A DNA stretch of 64,000 nt. Source: Purshia tridentata (Eukaryota > Streptophyta > Magnoliopsida > Rosales > Rosaceae). The translations under genes and the position numbers were made by a program. Below the pieces are notes generated by a model. That model saw only the letters and a list, made by a program, of their open reading frames with translations. It made no database searches and was not told the origin of the DNA. Positions 24,506 to 37,273 of this stretch are shown here, piece by piece (the stretch's first letter is position 1; each line of letters begins with the position of its first letter). The stretch covers positions 33,191 to 97,190 of the forward strand of contig QANT01002029.1 in the NCBI GenBank assembly GCA_003254885.1, read 5' to 3'.

Positions 24506-26219
24506 GCAAGTATACTAATTCTACAAAACAAAATTAGATATATCCAAAGAACATCAACAAGATTACATAAAAAGAAACAACCCTATTAATTAGCAAGGAC
24601 GTACTGTCTTTTAATTGTGTCACCAAACCGAAATGAATCCAAGTAAAATAGCAAGTCATGGCTCATATATATCTTCTTAATTTTGGCTACTAAGTGCATG
24701 CAACCCTCTTTTGGCTAATAATTGATGCATCAACATATATATAAGTTGTCCCATAGCATCTATGTTCCAACAATAAGATCCATGTTATTGTTAAGTTTGT
24801 ACTGCTATAGTGCTATTCATGCATTAAGGCAAACAGCCAAGAGCACATCAGAGTACATATAAGTACTGGACTGCCAGAAGACTTGCTCAACCAAACTTAC
24901 AGACAGACACATATATACAGCTATAAACTTAAACAGTACCATCTTCTTCCAATATTGATTCAAATCAACAATGCATTACCAAAAACACACGTACACTAGT
25001 ACTAAAAAAAAAGGAAAAAAAGCAATGAAATTTTTTTATAATTTATTAAGAGCTCAAGACATATGGACTAAGATTCTCTATACATTTGCCTATCCATTTC
25101 CCTACCAAATTTTTATCTTAAACATTCTCCCTTCCACCTCTTTCTCTCTCTACTCTCTCTTTGATGGTCAAAATTAAAGCATGCTAGAAAAATGAATAGA
25201 AGATCCTTGTCCAATCCGTATATAGCTAATATCTACTCTCTCAATTCATATAGACAGTACTCATTTGAAACAGAAAGTTATAAACAAAACTTTAACAAGG
25301 GCCACAAGATTGATTCCTCTCCGTGCTTCCTAAGCTCCAAGATATATATAATGGATAGTGCAAAATTTTGGGTAATCCAAATAGACACAACTTATTACAC
25401 ATTAGTATAAAAGCGGTTTCCTTTCCAGATTAGGTCCTCTATTAAATTATCACAAAATTCTACATAATATATAAATAGAGTTATAAAAGAAAATTTAAAA
25501 ATTTAAAAATCCAACTAGTATTATTTGTGTGTATATATATATTCTTACATGCTTTATGAAACGATACAATATCTTCTCAGACCACATTGAAGAAGAAAGA
25601 ATCGAGTTTCTTCTTTAATTTGTCCCCATAAACTAGATGCTATATAATTAAAATCATAATTAAATAAAACCCTAATTAATAGCTAGGTAGAATGAAAACT
25701 TTCAGTCCATCACAAAATTCCATTAATTGGAAGATCTTCAAAAACAAAAAAATGGAGATAGAAGAACTCCATAAACTGATATAGCAGCCTTACCTCCTCG
25801 ATCAGGTCGATCCCCACCTTTCGTTATATAGAGAGAGAGAGAGACCATATCAAACACAATAATTAAGATGATTACTGATTACTGATTACTAAAAACCCTT
25901 GTTTCACCAAGCACTTATATGAATACAAGCCTCAATGAATCGATCACCTTGGTGTAGCTCGTTTGGACCGGCCGATATTGTAATTTATTCTCCATCAAAG
26001 ATGACATTAAGGCACCCAATAATGAATCCCCAAGACCAGAATAGACCAAAATCGATCACCATGATCAAATCTTGCATGCAAAGCCAGTGTATATATATAT
26101 ATGTATATATAAAGCGTGAAAGGAATATATAATCGTATATATATCTAGCTAGCTAGCTCCCTTTGTTCTTCAAAGAGACAGAAAGAGATGCAGAGAAGTA
26201 CCGATCGAATAGATCATCA

Positions 26220-27386
26220 TCATGAATCAAATCCTTTAAAATCCAAGAAGAAAGGATCTCCATAATCCCAAAGACTCGGCGTACACTCTTCCTCACTCGT
26301 CAACGGCCACATTAATGGTGACATGGGTCCGAGCCCCACCACCCCCATCGGATCCGAAACCGCCGGTGCAACCATACTGGTCTCGTGTGCAGCACTAGAT
26401 AAAGACAAGCTTGAACCCACCGACCCCACCAGCGAATTTATCTCATCGTACGAGCCACCACCGCAATTGTGATTATTAATAGGTTGATGCTGTTGTTGTT
26501 GGTTCAGTTGGTGTTGGTACTGATGAGGAGGATGAAGATGGTAATGAGTACTAGGGTTTTGATGTAGATACGAGGTCGACGTGGTGGTAGTGGGGTCACC
26601 ACAACCACTGCGGCCTCCACAAACCACCTCGTTACAATCAGATGAAGGCGGATACTGATCATGAGTAGTAGTGGTACTATACTCTTGTTGTTGTTGTTGT
26701 TGCACCACCACTTGTTGCTGGTGTGGATTTTCCACCATAATATTATTATTCTGACTCAACATCTGTACGGAAGTGGAACAAGGGTTATAAACCCCAAGGG
26801 CACCGTACGGCACGAATCCAGAAGAAGAAGCCGCTGCCGCCATTGCCATGAGCGGGTGAGCCGGCGAGGGGAAGGGGAGGCCGAACCCGGAAGGACGGGG
26901 AAGCAGAGGCCTTAGGGTTTGAGTGGAGGAAGAGGAGGAGGAGGAAGAGGAAGAACCGCGGGTGGAGGAGTTGGAGGAGGAGCCGGAGGGCTGCAGGTTG
27001 AGCTGGGCCCTGGAGCCGTAGAGGATGATGGCGGCTCGGTCGTAAGCCCGAGCAGCGTCCTCGGCGGTGGCGAAGGTGCCGAGCCATTTCCGCGTGCGCT
27101 TACGCGGCTCGCGGATCTCGGCGACCCATTTCCCCCAGCTGCGCTGGCGCACGCCGCGGTAGCGGAACTTGTTATTCTCGGGGCCTCCTTTGCCTTTTGA
27201 CTTTCTGTTGGTGTTGGTGTTGGTGTTTGGACAGGTGGAGTTGGTTTGGTTGGGTGTAGTGGCGGTGGAGGCGGTGGTGGTGGTGTTGGGAATGGGAGAG
27301 TTAGGGTTTTCTTGGGGAGGGTGAGCTGGGGCTGCTGCTGCTGCTTCTGCAGGAGTAGAGAGAGAGATCAGCTGCTCTTCGTCCAT
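26220..27386 (-). CDS. ABI4: AP2/ERF transcription factor ABI4
   Basis: Single-exon nuclear regulator of 388 residues in ABA, sugar and plastid retrograde signalling. One AP2 domain spans about residues 74-131 ([20 protein letters not shown] ... [10 protein letters not shown]). It is preceded by the [10 protein letters not shown] basic segment diagnostic of ABI4 and followed by a serine-rich stretch. The rest is low complexity: Thr/Asn-rich at the N-terminus and Gln/His/Asn-rich in the middle. It ends in an acidic, Trp-containing C-terminus ([12 protein letters not shown]) expected to activate transcription. It belongs to the DREB A-3 subgroup and binds CACCG-type elements. The start is the ATG whose complement is at 27384-27386. 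Confidence 0.96.
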   Translation of the reverse strand: MDEEQLISLSTPAEAAAAAPAHPPQENPNSPIPNTTTTASTATTPNQTNSTCPNTNTNTNRKSKGKGGPENNKFRYRGVRQRSWGKWVAEIREPRKRTRKWLGTFATAEDAARAYDRAAIILYGSRAQLNLQPSGSSSNSSTRGSSSSSSSSSSTQTLRPLLPRPSGFGLPFPSPAHPLMAMAAAASSSGFVPYGALGVYNPCSTSVQMLSQNNNIMVENPHQQQVVVQQQQQQEYSTTTTHDQYPPSSDCNEVVCGGRSGCGDPTTTTSTSYLHQNPSTHYHLHPPHQYQHQLNQQQQHQPINNHNCGGGSYDEINSLVGSVGSSLSLSSAAHETSMVAPAVSDPMGVVGLGPMSPLMWPLTSEEECTPSLWDYGDPFFLDFKGFDS

Positions 27387-27552
27387 AGGGTGTGCTTTGT
27401 GGCGAGCTTTAAAGAAAAGAAAACAGTGTGGGAAAGATGGAGACCACCACTACCTCGTTCAGTGTTCTCGATTAGTCGAAATAATAGAGAGACTCTCTGC
27501 TCTGCGTTCTGGGTCTGATTTCAATGCCATTTTTGTTAATGGTGGATGAGGG

Positions 27553-27557
27553 CGGTG
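27553..27557 (-). promoter_or_regulatory. CACCG (CE1-like) core in the ABI4 leader
   Basis: A CACCG core within GCACCGCC lies on the coding strand between the TATA box and the ATG. ABI4 is known to bind CACCG cores and to regulate its own promoter, so this is a candidate autoregulatory site. A five-base core has little weight alone. Confidence 0.35.
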
Positions 27558-27562
27558 CTACT

Positions 27563-27574
27563 CTTTTATATATA
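27563..27574 (-). promoter_or_regulatory. TATA box of ABI4
   Basis: TATATATAAAAG on the minus strand, about 177 bases upstream of the start codon; the intervening leader is pyrimidine-rich on the coding strand. Confidence 0.6.
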
Positions 27575-29048
27575 TTTGCGTTTTTTTTTTTTTTACTGAG
27601 AGAGAGAAAGAAAAAGAGAGTGATTGCTGCGCAGTGAAGAAACAGACCGGACTCTTTGCACATTGGTTTTGGAATTTGCAACATTTACTTACTTATTTTA
27701 TTAAGTATACCCAGATTCTGAATGTTTTAAATTTGTTTTATGTTTTGTAAAAGTAATCCTATGTTGATCAAATTTATTCAGCAACTTTGTTTACTAAATA
27801 GATAATATATATAATATATAATGTGTTTGTAAACATTTCAGTATTTTAATTATTATTCAAAGTGGACAGACTTTTGAAAACATTAATTAGATACTATAAT
27901 GGCATTTGATTAAACATGCAAATTTTAATAAATATATATAGTAGTGTTCATGGCCTAATAAGGACCCCAAAAAATAATAATAAGCATGTTTAATTTAATC
28001 TTCCAACGCAAGGGGTAAACGTTTTTGTATATGTCTACATTCTGGTCTGGCGGCTTTGAGAAGAGATAGATCTTACGTTTTAGTCTTCTTGTCTTCTAAG
28101 TCAAAGAAAAAAAAAAACTACATTCTCTTCTCTAATGAATGTCCTCTAGTCTAGGGTTTGGAAGAGACATTAGTGTCATATATTCTGGTCGATCACATTC
28201 GATCTCTTCTTTTTCTCTAAATTTTTTAAATAAAATTAATTTTTATAAATTTTTATATTTTTATGGGTACAAATTACATGCACACTTTTAATTTAAAGAC
28301 AAGTAATATTTTAATTTACATGTAAGCCATTAACTTACAAGCCTAGGTCATTTACAAAAATATTTATAAGTTTTTATGATCCAATTAATTAATTGTGGAT
28401 TGTGTTAGTGAGGATATATATATTCGACTATATATTTGCCATTTCAATTTATGGGTTGGTGTAATTTCTGATGTAAAAACATGTTGGCTCTGCATCATGT
28501 TCCCTGTACCTTTTTTCTGGCTTGGTCACTTAAAGAACTTGTGAATGGGAAGAGATCGATATTCTAATGATGGATCAAAGATCTTAAATTGTGTCCAGTC
28601 AGTAACTTTCCAACCTAAACTTAATTAGCACGCGTATTTTCAAGGTGGTCAAAGTCGCCCTCCCAATTAAATAGGTATTAAAACTCTTTTGAACTGCTTA
28701 ATGTAGGTGCTACAATATCTTCTTAAAATTAAATACAACAAACATTTAAGGATAAATAGTAGAATTGCTCTCATACCTAGAACATTAATTAGTTCAAACT
28801 TCATGCATGCATATTTTCGGGGTCACATCCTTATATCAATGATTCATGAACAACAATATTGGCATATATATTATAAGTAATACAATTTGACCAAAAATAA
28901 AAATAAACAAGTATGTTATAAAAATACTAATGACGACAAGGGACAAGCATGTTAGAAGCTTATGTAACAATATCTATAAAAATAAATTACGCACAAATTG
29001 GAAGTAAGAATAACATTTCTCAATTATTCTAATTAAGATATTGAGTGC

Positions 29049-29085
<37 letters not shown>

Positions 29086-31126
29086 TAAATGCCTTTCTTG
29101 TAAGGTACTGTTTTCTACTGAAAGCAATGAAATAAGTATATAAGCTAGCCATCGATCACAAAGCCATATATATAGAAGCATGAGGCGTAGATGGATATTA
29201 TATAGATGCATGTCGATGTGGTAGAGGGGATTGCATGAAGGGATTACGTGTCTGCAGGAAAGAGGAAGCCAGGAATAGTTTGGAGCAGGAAGCATGTGGA
29301 CCGTGGTGGCCAGCCCACCACCTTGGAACTCGCAAAGGCACAGCAGCAACTAATTAAAAGTACAGAACCCAGTTGGACCCCAAATAGCTATTTAGCTATA
29401 TATTTAGCTAGCTTGAGAGAGAAACTCAAACACGCACAGACAAAAATCTGTCTTCTGTTTGAATCATGATACGATGCCCTGATCCTGTTGCAAAAATATT
29501 AATAGCTCTGTCCGGTTTCTTCTCTTTTTTCCCCTTCCATTTTTGTATTTTCGACTAAGCAACAATAAGCATTGGTAGCTGCTAACTAGGCGCATTGTGC
29601 AGCTAACAGGTACATGGCCTTGTATTGTAAGCTTGGAGAGCTGTTCCAATCTCAGCCACAACCAACCTCTCATCATTTTATTTATTTTAATTTTATTCCG
29701 ATAATATTAATATTATCTTGAAAAAGTTGTCTCTATGTTAACGTAGGTCGTGATCATATCATACGATGGATTGGTAGTCGATCTCGAGTCTCGACTGACT
29801 CACTTGAAATATTTCATTAACAAGACTATGAACATCGCTTCTAAATTTCTAATTAATAGATAAAGTGATCCATAACATTAACTACTGTGATTAACGCAAT
29901 GTTTTACGTCTCCATGTGAAATGTGAAATATGCTTTCAACAATAGCAGCTACTCATTATTATAGTCGTTGTAAGGACAAATCTAAAAGGCATCCAAATTT
30001 TTCAGCCAACTTGTAGCTACCTCGATCACTGAAGATGTATGCATGCCCTAATATATTACACGAGCAACATCATGAATTCGACCACGCAATTCCGGACCAT
30101 GTTCATTCCAACATGATGTAAAAACTGAAAAGGCATCGAAACCGATAAAAAATAAAATATTCACTTTTTTTTTCTCACAAAATTATCATGAAAATTAGCA
30201 ATTATAATATTCAGTAGAAATAAAGAGGGAAAGTATACAAGAAAACAAAAAGAGGTATTCTCATCTCATGGGTCAATAGGTGGGCTCATCGAGTCCCACA
30301 CGCTTGAGTTGTGAACTCTGACCAGGTTCAGTTTTGGGCTTGGATATCACTGATGAGTCATTACAAGACAATTCATGCAAGCTCAATCTAATGGGCCTGG
30401 GTTGGTTTTGGAAGGGTTGGCGTACAATGTGTAACCGGCAACCCCAATTAAGTCCTCCAGTAAGGCTGATTGGCCCATTATTGTAGGAGTGTCTGCAGAA
30501 CCCAGCATCTTAAGTCCAACAATAAAGCCCAAATTGACTAAGCTGCCTCAACGGTCACTCTGTCCAACTTCAACTGGCCTCTCTTTTCAACATGTGTACA
30601 AAAAATTTCAAAAGGTAAATAGCCATTTTGTTTCCCAATTATTATAATTATATCAGTTTTCTTCGACTTATTTTTCGGCCCGTATTTTAATAAAAAAGTA
30701 ATGACAAACTTATCTTTTTATAAAATAACTTTTAAGGACTTTTTATCTTCTTTGAATTTGTTCTAGTACTTCTTGAAAAGTCTAGTTGATACCCTTCTGA
30801 TTCAACATGGTGTTTTAAGTTATAGAAAGATGCATAATGAAGGATCAAAGATGACCCCTTTTTCAACTCTTTGCACACATGAAACGCAATTGCGGCTGAA
30901 ACACAGAATGAAAAATTTCCACTAAACACAATGCTAATTAAGATTAACCAAGTAGCACAATCCGAGTCCGGAATCCGGATCCCGTTGATCCAACGGTTCT
31001 CCTCTGACATAACAGTATACGGGTCTACATGGAGCGTCTAGTTTATAAAATGTTATAACTAAGAGTCAGAAAAACTGTACAAAAGTCAACGTGCTGAGCA
31101 AGGCGAATCCTGTTCCAGTGGTCCTC
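27575..31126. other. 3.5-kb spacer upstream of ABI4
   Basis: ABI4 promoter territory plus the 3' flank of the BAHD gene. AT-rich, with a (TA)n run at 29050-29082. The open frame at 29248-29469 starts at GTG and shows no family. No transposon with defined ends was found. Confidence 0.5.
29050..29082. repeat. (TA)n microsatellite
   Basis: Perfect TA run of about 33 bases in the ABI4 upstream region. Confidence 0.85.
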
Positions 31127-32473
31127 TCACGAGTATGGACTCTTGAGCAGCAACTGGTACTTGTCAACCGCATTTGTGGGGACCGCCACCATCACCTTCA
31201 CAGATTCCCCCTGCTGCTGATCGCAACGGTCGTCATTCACCGGCAAAAACAGACAGTACCTGTCACTGCAGATGGGCCCCACGTGGACTGGCTCCCCCAT
31301 CCCCAAGTCAACCCTTTCCAGTCCCAGCCTTGACCACTGCGACACTATCAGCACACCCACCGAGTCCGGACTCGCCCTCGACTCGCTCACCGACTCCACC
31401 ACCCTCCTCACGTGCTCTTCCCCCACTCTCTCCTTCGCGCGCTTCACCAGCCCCGCCGCGTACCCCAACCCCTTCTCCGCCAGCTCTTTCACTCTGCTCT
31501 GGGCGCACCCCAGAACAAACGCATTGCCATAGTACCCACTGGGTAGACTCGGCTTCACTCGGTTCCTTACGTTGATGCTGAACAGAAGCTTTACGATTTG
31601 GTTTGAAGGGAGGTTCAGTGCCCTGGCCCAGCTCCTCCACACGTGGGCCGAGAGAACCTCGAAACAAGTGTGGGATGATGACTCGGTGGTGAGTCGACTC
31701 GTGGATAAAGCGACGTTCTTTAGCTCATTTATATGTCTTTTGTCGAATGTGATTGAGGTTGGGCTGAGTCTCTCGTTGGAGAAGCGATTCACGAACCCGC
31801 AAAGGTCCGGGACTTTGTTGAACTCCTGGTGCAACGCTGCGTTTAGTCTTTGGGGATTTTTCATGGGCTGTGGGTCCAGAAGGTGGCGATCCCACACCGG
31901 TTTAGGTTTAAACTCGCCGATGCCGCGTTTGCCAGCCGCCAACTCGGCGAACGAGTTGAGGAACTCTGCGCTGCCGATTCCGTCGCAGACGCAGTGGTTG
32001 AATCCCACGCCCAGAGCGGCTGCTCCGTCCTTGAGCCAAGTCAGCTGTACTACGAGCGGTGGGGCCCCCTTGAGGACGTCAGCCACGTGGAGGGACAAGA
32101 GCTTCCTCCACTGGGTGACGTAGCGCGGGGCCCGCACGAAGTCGGAGACCGTTGTGCTGTCGGACACGGCCTCCACGAACAGCGCGCCCTGGGCCCGGCA
32201 CACCACCTCGAGGCCGCCGGAGTTGTCGTTCTTGAGCCTGACTCGCCCGGCGAGGGGGTAGTAAGGAACCAATGCCTTGGCCAGTGCGGTCCTGACACGT
32301 GTGGCGGTTGAGGGTTGGTTGATGCCCGGGCGCGTGGGGTAGACTAAGAGGTACTCGATGGTGAAACGGAGGAAGAGCTGGGAGTCGATGGCTGAGAGGT
32401 TGAGAACGCAAGAGGGGGTTGGGTCGGAGGGAGTGACGACCACAGCCTCTTTGACACGCACAGAGGTTCCCAT
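31127..32473 (-). CDS. BAHD acyltransferase (HXXXD type)
   Basis: Single-exon cytosolic acyl-CoA-dependent acyltransferase of 448 residues, the normal length for the family. The catalytic HXXXD motif is HCVCD, with H160 and D164, followed by GIGSAEFL. The second family motif, usually DFGWG, is DLGMG at 389-393, in the normal context of GEPVHVGP. The N-terminus VRVKEAVVVTPSDPTPSCVL and the substrate channel region resemble plant alcohol or hydroxycinnamoyl acyltransferases. The coding region is GC-rich compared with its flanks. Substrates cannot be read from sequence. Position next to ABI4 matches the HXXXD gene beside Arabidopsis ABI4. Confidence 0.92.
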   Translation of the reverse strand: MGTSVRVKEAVVVTPSDPTPSCVLNLSAIDSQLFLRFTIEYLLVYPTRPGINQPSTATRVRTALAKALVPYYPLAGRVRLKNDNSGGLEVVCRAQGALFVEAVSDSTTVSDFVRAPRYVTQWRKLLSLHVADVLKGAPPLVVQLTWLKDGAAALGVGFNHCVCDGIGSAEFLNSFAELAAGKRGIGEFKPKPVWDRHLLDPQPMKNPQRLNAALHQEFNKVPDLCGFVNRFSNERLSPTSITFDKRHINELKNVALSTSRLTTESSSHTCFEVLSAHVWRSWARALNLPSNQIVKLLFSINVRNRVKPSLPSGYYGNAFVLGCAQSRVKELAEKGLGYAAGLVKRAKERVGEEHVRRVVESVSESRASPDSVGVLIVSQWSRLGLERVDLGMGEPVHVGPICSDRYCLFLPVNDDRCDQQQGESVKVMVAVPTNAVDKYQLLLKSPYS

Positions 32474-35400
32474 ATTTCAACTTGTGCTTGGAATGATCAA
32501 AATGGTGATCAAAATAGCAAAGAGAGCGTGTGTAGTTAGTAATGTGGGGGGTGGGTTTTGGGTTGGACCCTTTTGGTAGTAATTAAGTATGAATTTATAA
32601 GAGACAGAGAGGCCATGTGTGTGTTTTGCTCAACTGTGAAAGATTTGTGCCAAGATTCTGCGGGAATCGCTTTATGGAAAAATAAATGTATCAAAACAAA
32701 ATTATTTGCCAACTTGGCTTCAGCGGACTGATAGCTCTATTTGTGCAGCTGTTTAGACCGATGGGATATCAGATATGCATTAATTTCCAACTTTTCTTGT
32801 TTGTTTTTTTGTATAAACTATATATTAATTCACAACAATATATTTATGCTTCAATTAAAGTTTTAAACTATTGGATTATTGAATTTAATATTAAAGTAGA
32901 TTAATTAGTTGGGATAACCATAACAATCCTAACTAATATCCCCAAATTTCAGATCTCTCGATCGATCAACCTGCAAATTAATAAATCCTTATTAGTTATT
33001 TATTATTTATAAATTGTGTGCACGTTTATGCATATAATAATTTGTGTAAAGATATTTGATTGGTAACTAAATCTCTTGCAAATTTACATGTTAAGATGTG
33101 ATACTCTAAATGTTTAACATAACATGTAAATTAATATATCTAATTATTTTTCTAATATTTTTTGATATATAAAATGCCACGTTTAATTTGTACAGTTGTT
33201 TTTGGGCAGGGAAGTGATGGACGTGGATACTGATACCAGCTGTCTAGGTCATGTCTGCGAATTGCGATATCTTTTGCAAAAAGAGCGATACAAATCATAG
33301 AATGATATAGAAATATATATTACGTAAAACCTGGTGGATGAAGATGAGAACCCTTTTGGCTTTTGGGGTGGGGTCTAACTTCGAAGGCAGTCTTGGATTT
33401 ATTTATCTCTCTCTCTGTCCCTTATTTGTGGTGGAAATTCGATGCGCAGACCAAAATATTTTATGAGGGATTTGGAACGGCGTTTTAGGAAGATCCACTG
33501 TGACTATTCTTCAAAAATCATATAAAAGTTAAAACCATGTGAAAAAACAGGCAATATGTCCACCAGTTGAGTGAGCATTGAGCAATACAAGTTTGAACTT
33601 CCTTCATAGCCCTCTCTGTAATGGACCCCCCATATATATATATAATTATATATAATAGTTTTGTAGAGTACGTGAAACCCTTATTTAACTCTTTATCCTT
33701 AATAATTAAGTTGTTTTTTTTTTCCTTTTCTTTCTAATGATTTGGTTCTGTTGGAGCAAATTATTTTGGAGAAGGATCGATATATATTAAATGAAATCGA
33801 AAAAATGTGCATGACTTATTCTTTTTGTAAAGCTAAATGAAGGTCACTGGCTAGAATCATAGTGGATGCTCTTATGACTTATTCGGATTCAAATATAATT
33901 AATATGCTTTTGAGAATTTAGTTTCTAAAGAAGGTTTTGTCCCAGTCCCAGAGATTAGTGGCAGGCAGGCTTGGGTATTTAAAGAAAGATCGAGCTTCAT
34001 ATATGTTTTTGGACATAGGGCTAGCTAACTTTAAAGGATGCATGTCCTCTATTATGAACCTTAATTAATTTTAAAGACATGGCCTCTATCTGCAGCCTAG
34101 CCTTCTTTTCTGATAATTCCTCCCTGCTTAGATCAGATATGGGCTACATTGCACAAGAAAGTTGATTAACTCATCAGATTTGGTATTGATGCCACTCATT
34201 AATTTTAGTGAACTTTGTTAACAAAAATCCATGTCCATATAATTTGGGACTTGTTTAATTGAGTCCATGAATATATATATGTTTTCAGTTTCATAAGCTA
34301 GCTTAACTACTTTGGATAGGTATTGTAGGCCTACCTATTTCATTATAAAGATTCCATGAATCCATATCTACTATTTGAGTAATAAACAGATAGGATGGTC
34401 GGATTTGGATGTTTAAACAAATCTATAATCTAGCAATTAAAGAATTATAGAAATGCAACTAGCCATGTGATTCATTAATCATCTTGTCCAACAAATTAAG
34501 GCATATATACAGTACTATTATCCTAAATAATGTGATGACCATGCTCAATATTAAATTAAAGAGTTGTATTATTGTTTGTGGCCGGCACTTTGACTTTTAT
34601 TTTTGGTGCTATAAATTATTAATATGCATGCCCCCTATAATCCCTTGACTTTGATTAAACTAATATATCTGATTAAACATCAAAATACTTCAAGATCCCT
34701 GCCATCTTCTATGCGACCCTTTGAAGAATTAATCATTTAAGACTAACCGAGTTAGTATATAAGGCATTGAGACCTTTTGTCTGGACAAATTGGATAGTTT
34801 TATTAGTAATCATTAAGAAACCTTGTTGGCATAACTCGGGTTTGCGCTTCAGAAATATAAAATATAAAAGGAGATCGAAAGGAAAATGAAAAGATATGCT
34901 AGATCCTTATTTGCTTCATGGTATGAATATGAACAATTAATCATTTCTTTAATAAATTTATATTCATAAAGCAAGCATATTTTATAAAACGAATTTTACA
35001 AAATATACAAGCATGATTATTAATCTTAACCAAAAGTTCGTACAACTAATAGTTGTTAATTATGTTCTGTAGGTCAGGTGATGATTAAGATTAAGACACA
35101 TATTCATAGCAACAACGTGTAGGTTAGATGGAGTTTGGATTATATACATATTGGTTTGGCTGGTTCGAAACCTTATACTAACAGAGACAAAAATTAATTT
35201 GTCCAAAGAAATTCTGTCTCTGATCGACGATCAGAAACAATTATTTGGTAGCTGGCCTGAAGATGTATATACAGTAGTTCAAAAAGCAGTGATCGTATGT
35301 ATATGCATGTGCATATATGCTAATGACCATGACATTACCAGGCATGGATGCCATATATATATATATAGTCAAATCATGACGACATACCACTGCCCTATTT

Positions 35401-37273
35401 ATTTCATCGTCAAGATGCTCTCTGTGCATGACTGTGGGTCCGTGCACACTCAGAGAGAAAGCGATGGAAGGCAAGAAAAAAAGAGTGAAAGACTTGAGTT
35501 AATTTAAGGCCGGTTTTGTTGAAATGGTGTGATTAGGTATAAACGTGAAAATAAAAGTGACTACGAGATAATCAGATATCTTTTAAATAAGTGGATAGTT
35601 GGTCCATTATTAATAATACCGAGATCTCTTTTAATTGAATTTAAGTATTTAACACAAGTATACCTTTCAAGTAGTACAAGCCTAAGAATTTTCGACGTGA
35701 AATTCAAGTAATTATTCATGTCGGCATCGAATTTTTATTAGCTTAGTTTTTGTTAATTTCAGTGAGAATTAGCTTAATATATTCACTTTGGTTTCTTCTA
35801 AAAGAGGTAGACTATAAAGAGGTTGAAGAAAAAATAGAAAAGGTAAGTGAGCAAAAGAGGTCAAACTAGGTCCCCACGGGACCAAAGGTGATGCATATAT
35901 ATCGGATATATAGGCATAAAGTTTGGGAAGCCAAAATAGACCGAGATCGATAACAACGCCAAAGAGAGATCAAATTGTTGCTTTTGTTTCAAGTTTGAAC
36001 GGATATGCATGGATCTGCATGTACGTTTTCATACGCATGTCGTTTTACATAGCTACCTTACCTAGCTTATTATTCTTTCTTTCATGTACTTGTCTCCGCT
36101 TTTTCCAGCTAGCAGCTGGTTTCTGATTTAACCCATATCACGTCTTTTCACAAAAGCCACACCAACACAACTTACTTAAAAGCCATTTTTGATATCTTAT
36201 CCTATCATTTTTATTAACTTGCGCACTAAGAGCACCCCACAGTGCATATATGCCATTGGCCCATAACAGATTAAGAATTAATACTACTGAAATTTAATGG
36301 TTTTTACTGTACTTGACATACATTTGAAATCTCTGCTTTCAAATATGGTAATTGAACTTTCAATTCTATCACGAGGAATCTCTTTTATCGCTATGTCTTT
36401 TTTATGTGGTGGCCTAGCTAGCTCTTCATATTGAATAGGCACACAACACAATATTGATTGATTGAAATGTGTGCTAAGTTCCAGCAAATTGGTAATGCAC
36501 ATTTCACGCCATTGTCTTTGAAATGCGTGTTGGGTCGCCATCTTGCTTGCTCATTAAATAAGTCGGCATATATGGACAGGTAAATCTATGTCTATTTTGA
36601 GGTACAAGGGCACATCTCTAAACTCGGAGCTTATTCATGGAAGTTATGTATTAAAACTGTTTATTAGTATTTAGAAATAATACTGAAAATCATAGATCAC
36701 CCAAACATTGAACAAAGCTCCATCACAAATTCACAATGAGATAGTGGTATGAGAGGCATCCTCTAATACAAGATGTTAGATGCGGAACATTATGGAATGT
36801 GAGTGAGCATTCAAAAACTTGATGCAGTCAAGTATTGAACATTCGAATACTGACTCAAATTTTGCATTAAGAAAAATTTCCTAGTATGAAAAGAGATTCT
36901 CCAAAAGAGAAATCACGTGCTACATGCATGGTATAACTTCTAATGATATACTAATATGTGTGATTATTTCAAGTAAAATTTGCTGTTTTAAAAATAAACA
37001 GGAAAAATAGCACCATAATACTATTTACTCAAGAATTTATCTTTTGACCTTGGTCCATTAATAGGCAATGATGACCCAGCCTAAACCTCATTCCAGAATT
37101 ACCTACACAACCCAATGCTATGTCCAATGGACTTAAATTCAAGAAAGCCCATTTACAAAATCAACACCAACCCATTTCTCAATTTGGGGTTTGAGGCATT
37201 GAGCTTCTTCATTTAGCAGCTGAAACCCAAACCATTTGTGTGTTACATAACATCACCTGTTAAACCCTAAATC
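32474..37273. other. 4.8-kb gene-free spacer between BAHD and PPR genes
   Basis: Promoter and leader of the BAHD gene at the left, PPR promoter at the right; in between AT-rich DNA with short (TA)n runs (33632-33655, 35350-35365). Open frames at 35151-35507 and 36284-36541 have no recognisable domain. A short hairpin (CTCTCTG...CAGAGAG) sits at 35418-35457. Confidence 0.5.

Larger units (their letters stand above)
22002..26219. other. 4.2-kb gene-free spacer between ATL66 and ABI4
   Basis: Contains the ATL66 promoter (22002 to about 22200), many (TA)n runs, the fold-back element at 24123-24482, and the ABI4 3' untranslated region near 26219. No open frame above background shows family resemblance. 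Because ABI4 is read leftward, most of this is downstream of ABI4 and upstream of ATL66. Confidence 0.55.

Noticed and set aside
29248-29469. 73-residue open frame in the ABI4 upstream region
   Set aside because: Starts at GTG, has no family resemblance and lies in AT-rich spacer.
31174-32311. Several long open frames antisense to the BAHD gene
   Set aside because: Shadows caused by high GC at third codon positions; proline/serine-rich with no domain.
35418-35457. Short hairpin CTCTCTG...CAGAGAG, with a faint likeness to a miR156 star strand
   Set aside because: The stem is only about 11 pairs and no mature miR156 sequence is present.
36284-36541. 85-residue minus-strand open frame
   Set aside because: Reads like protein at first sight but I could not match it to a family; no splice or promoter support.
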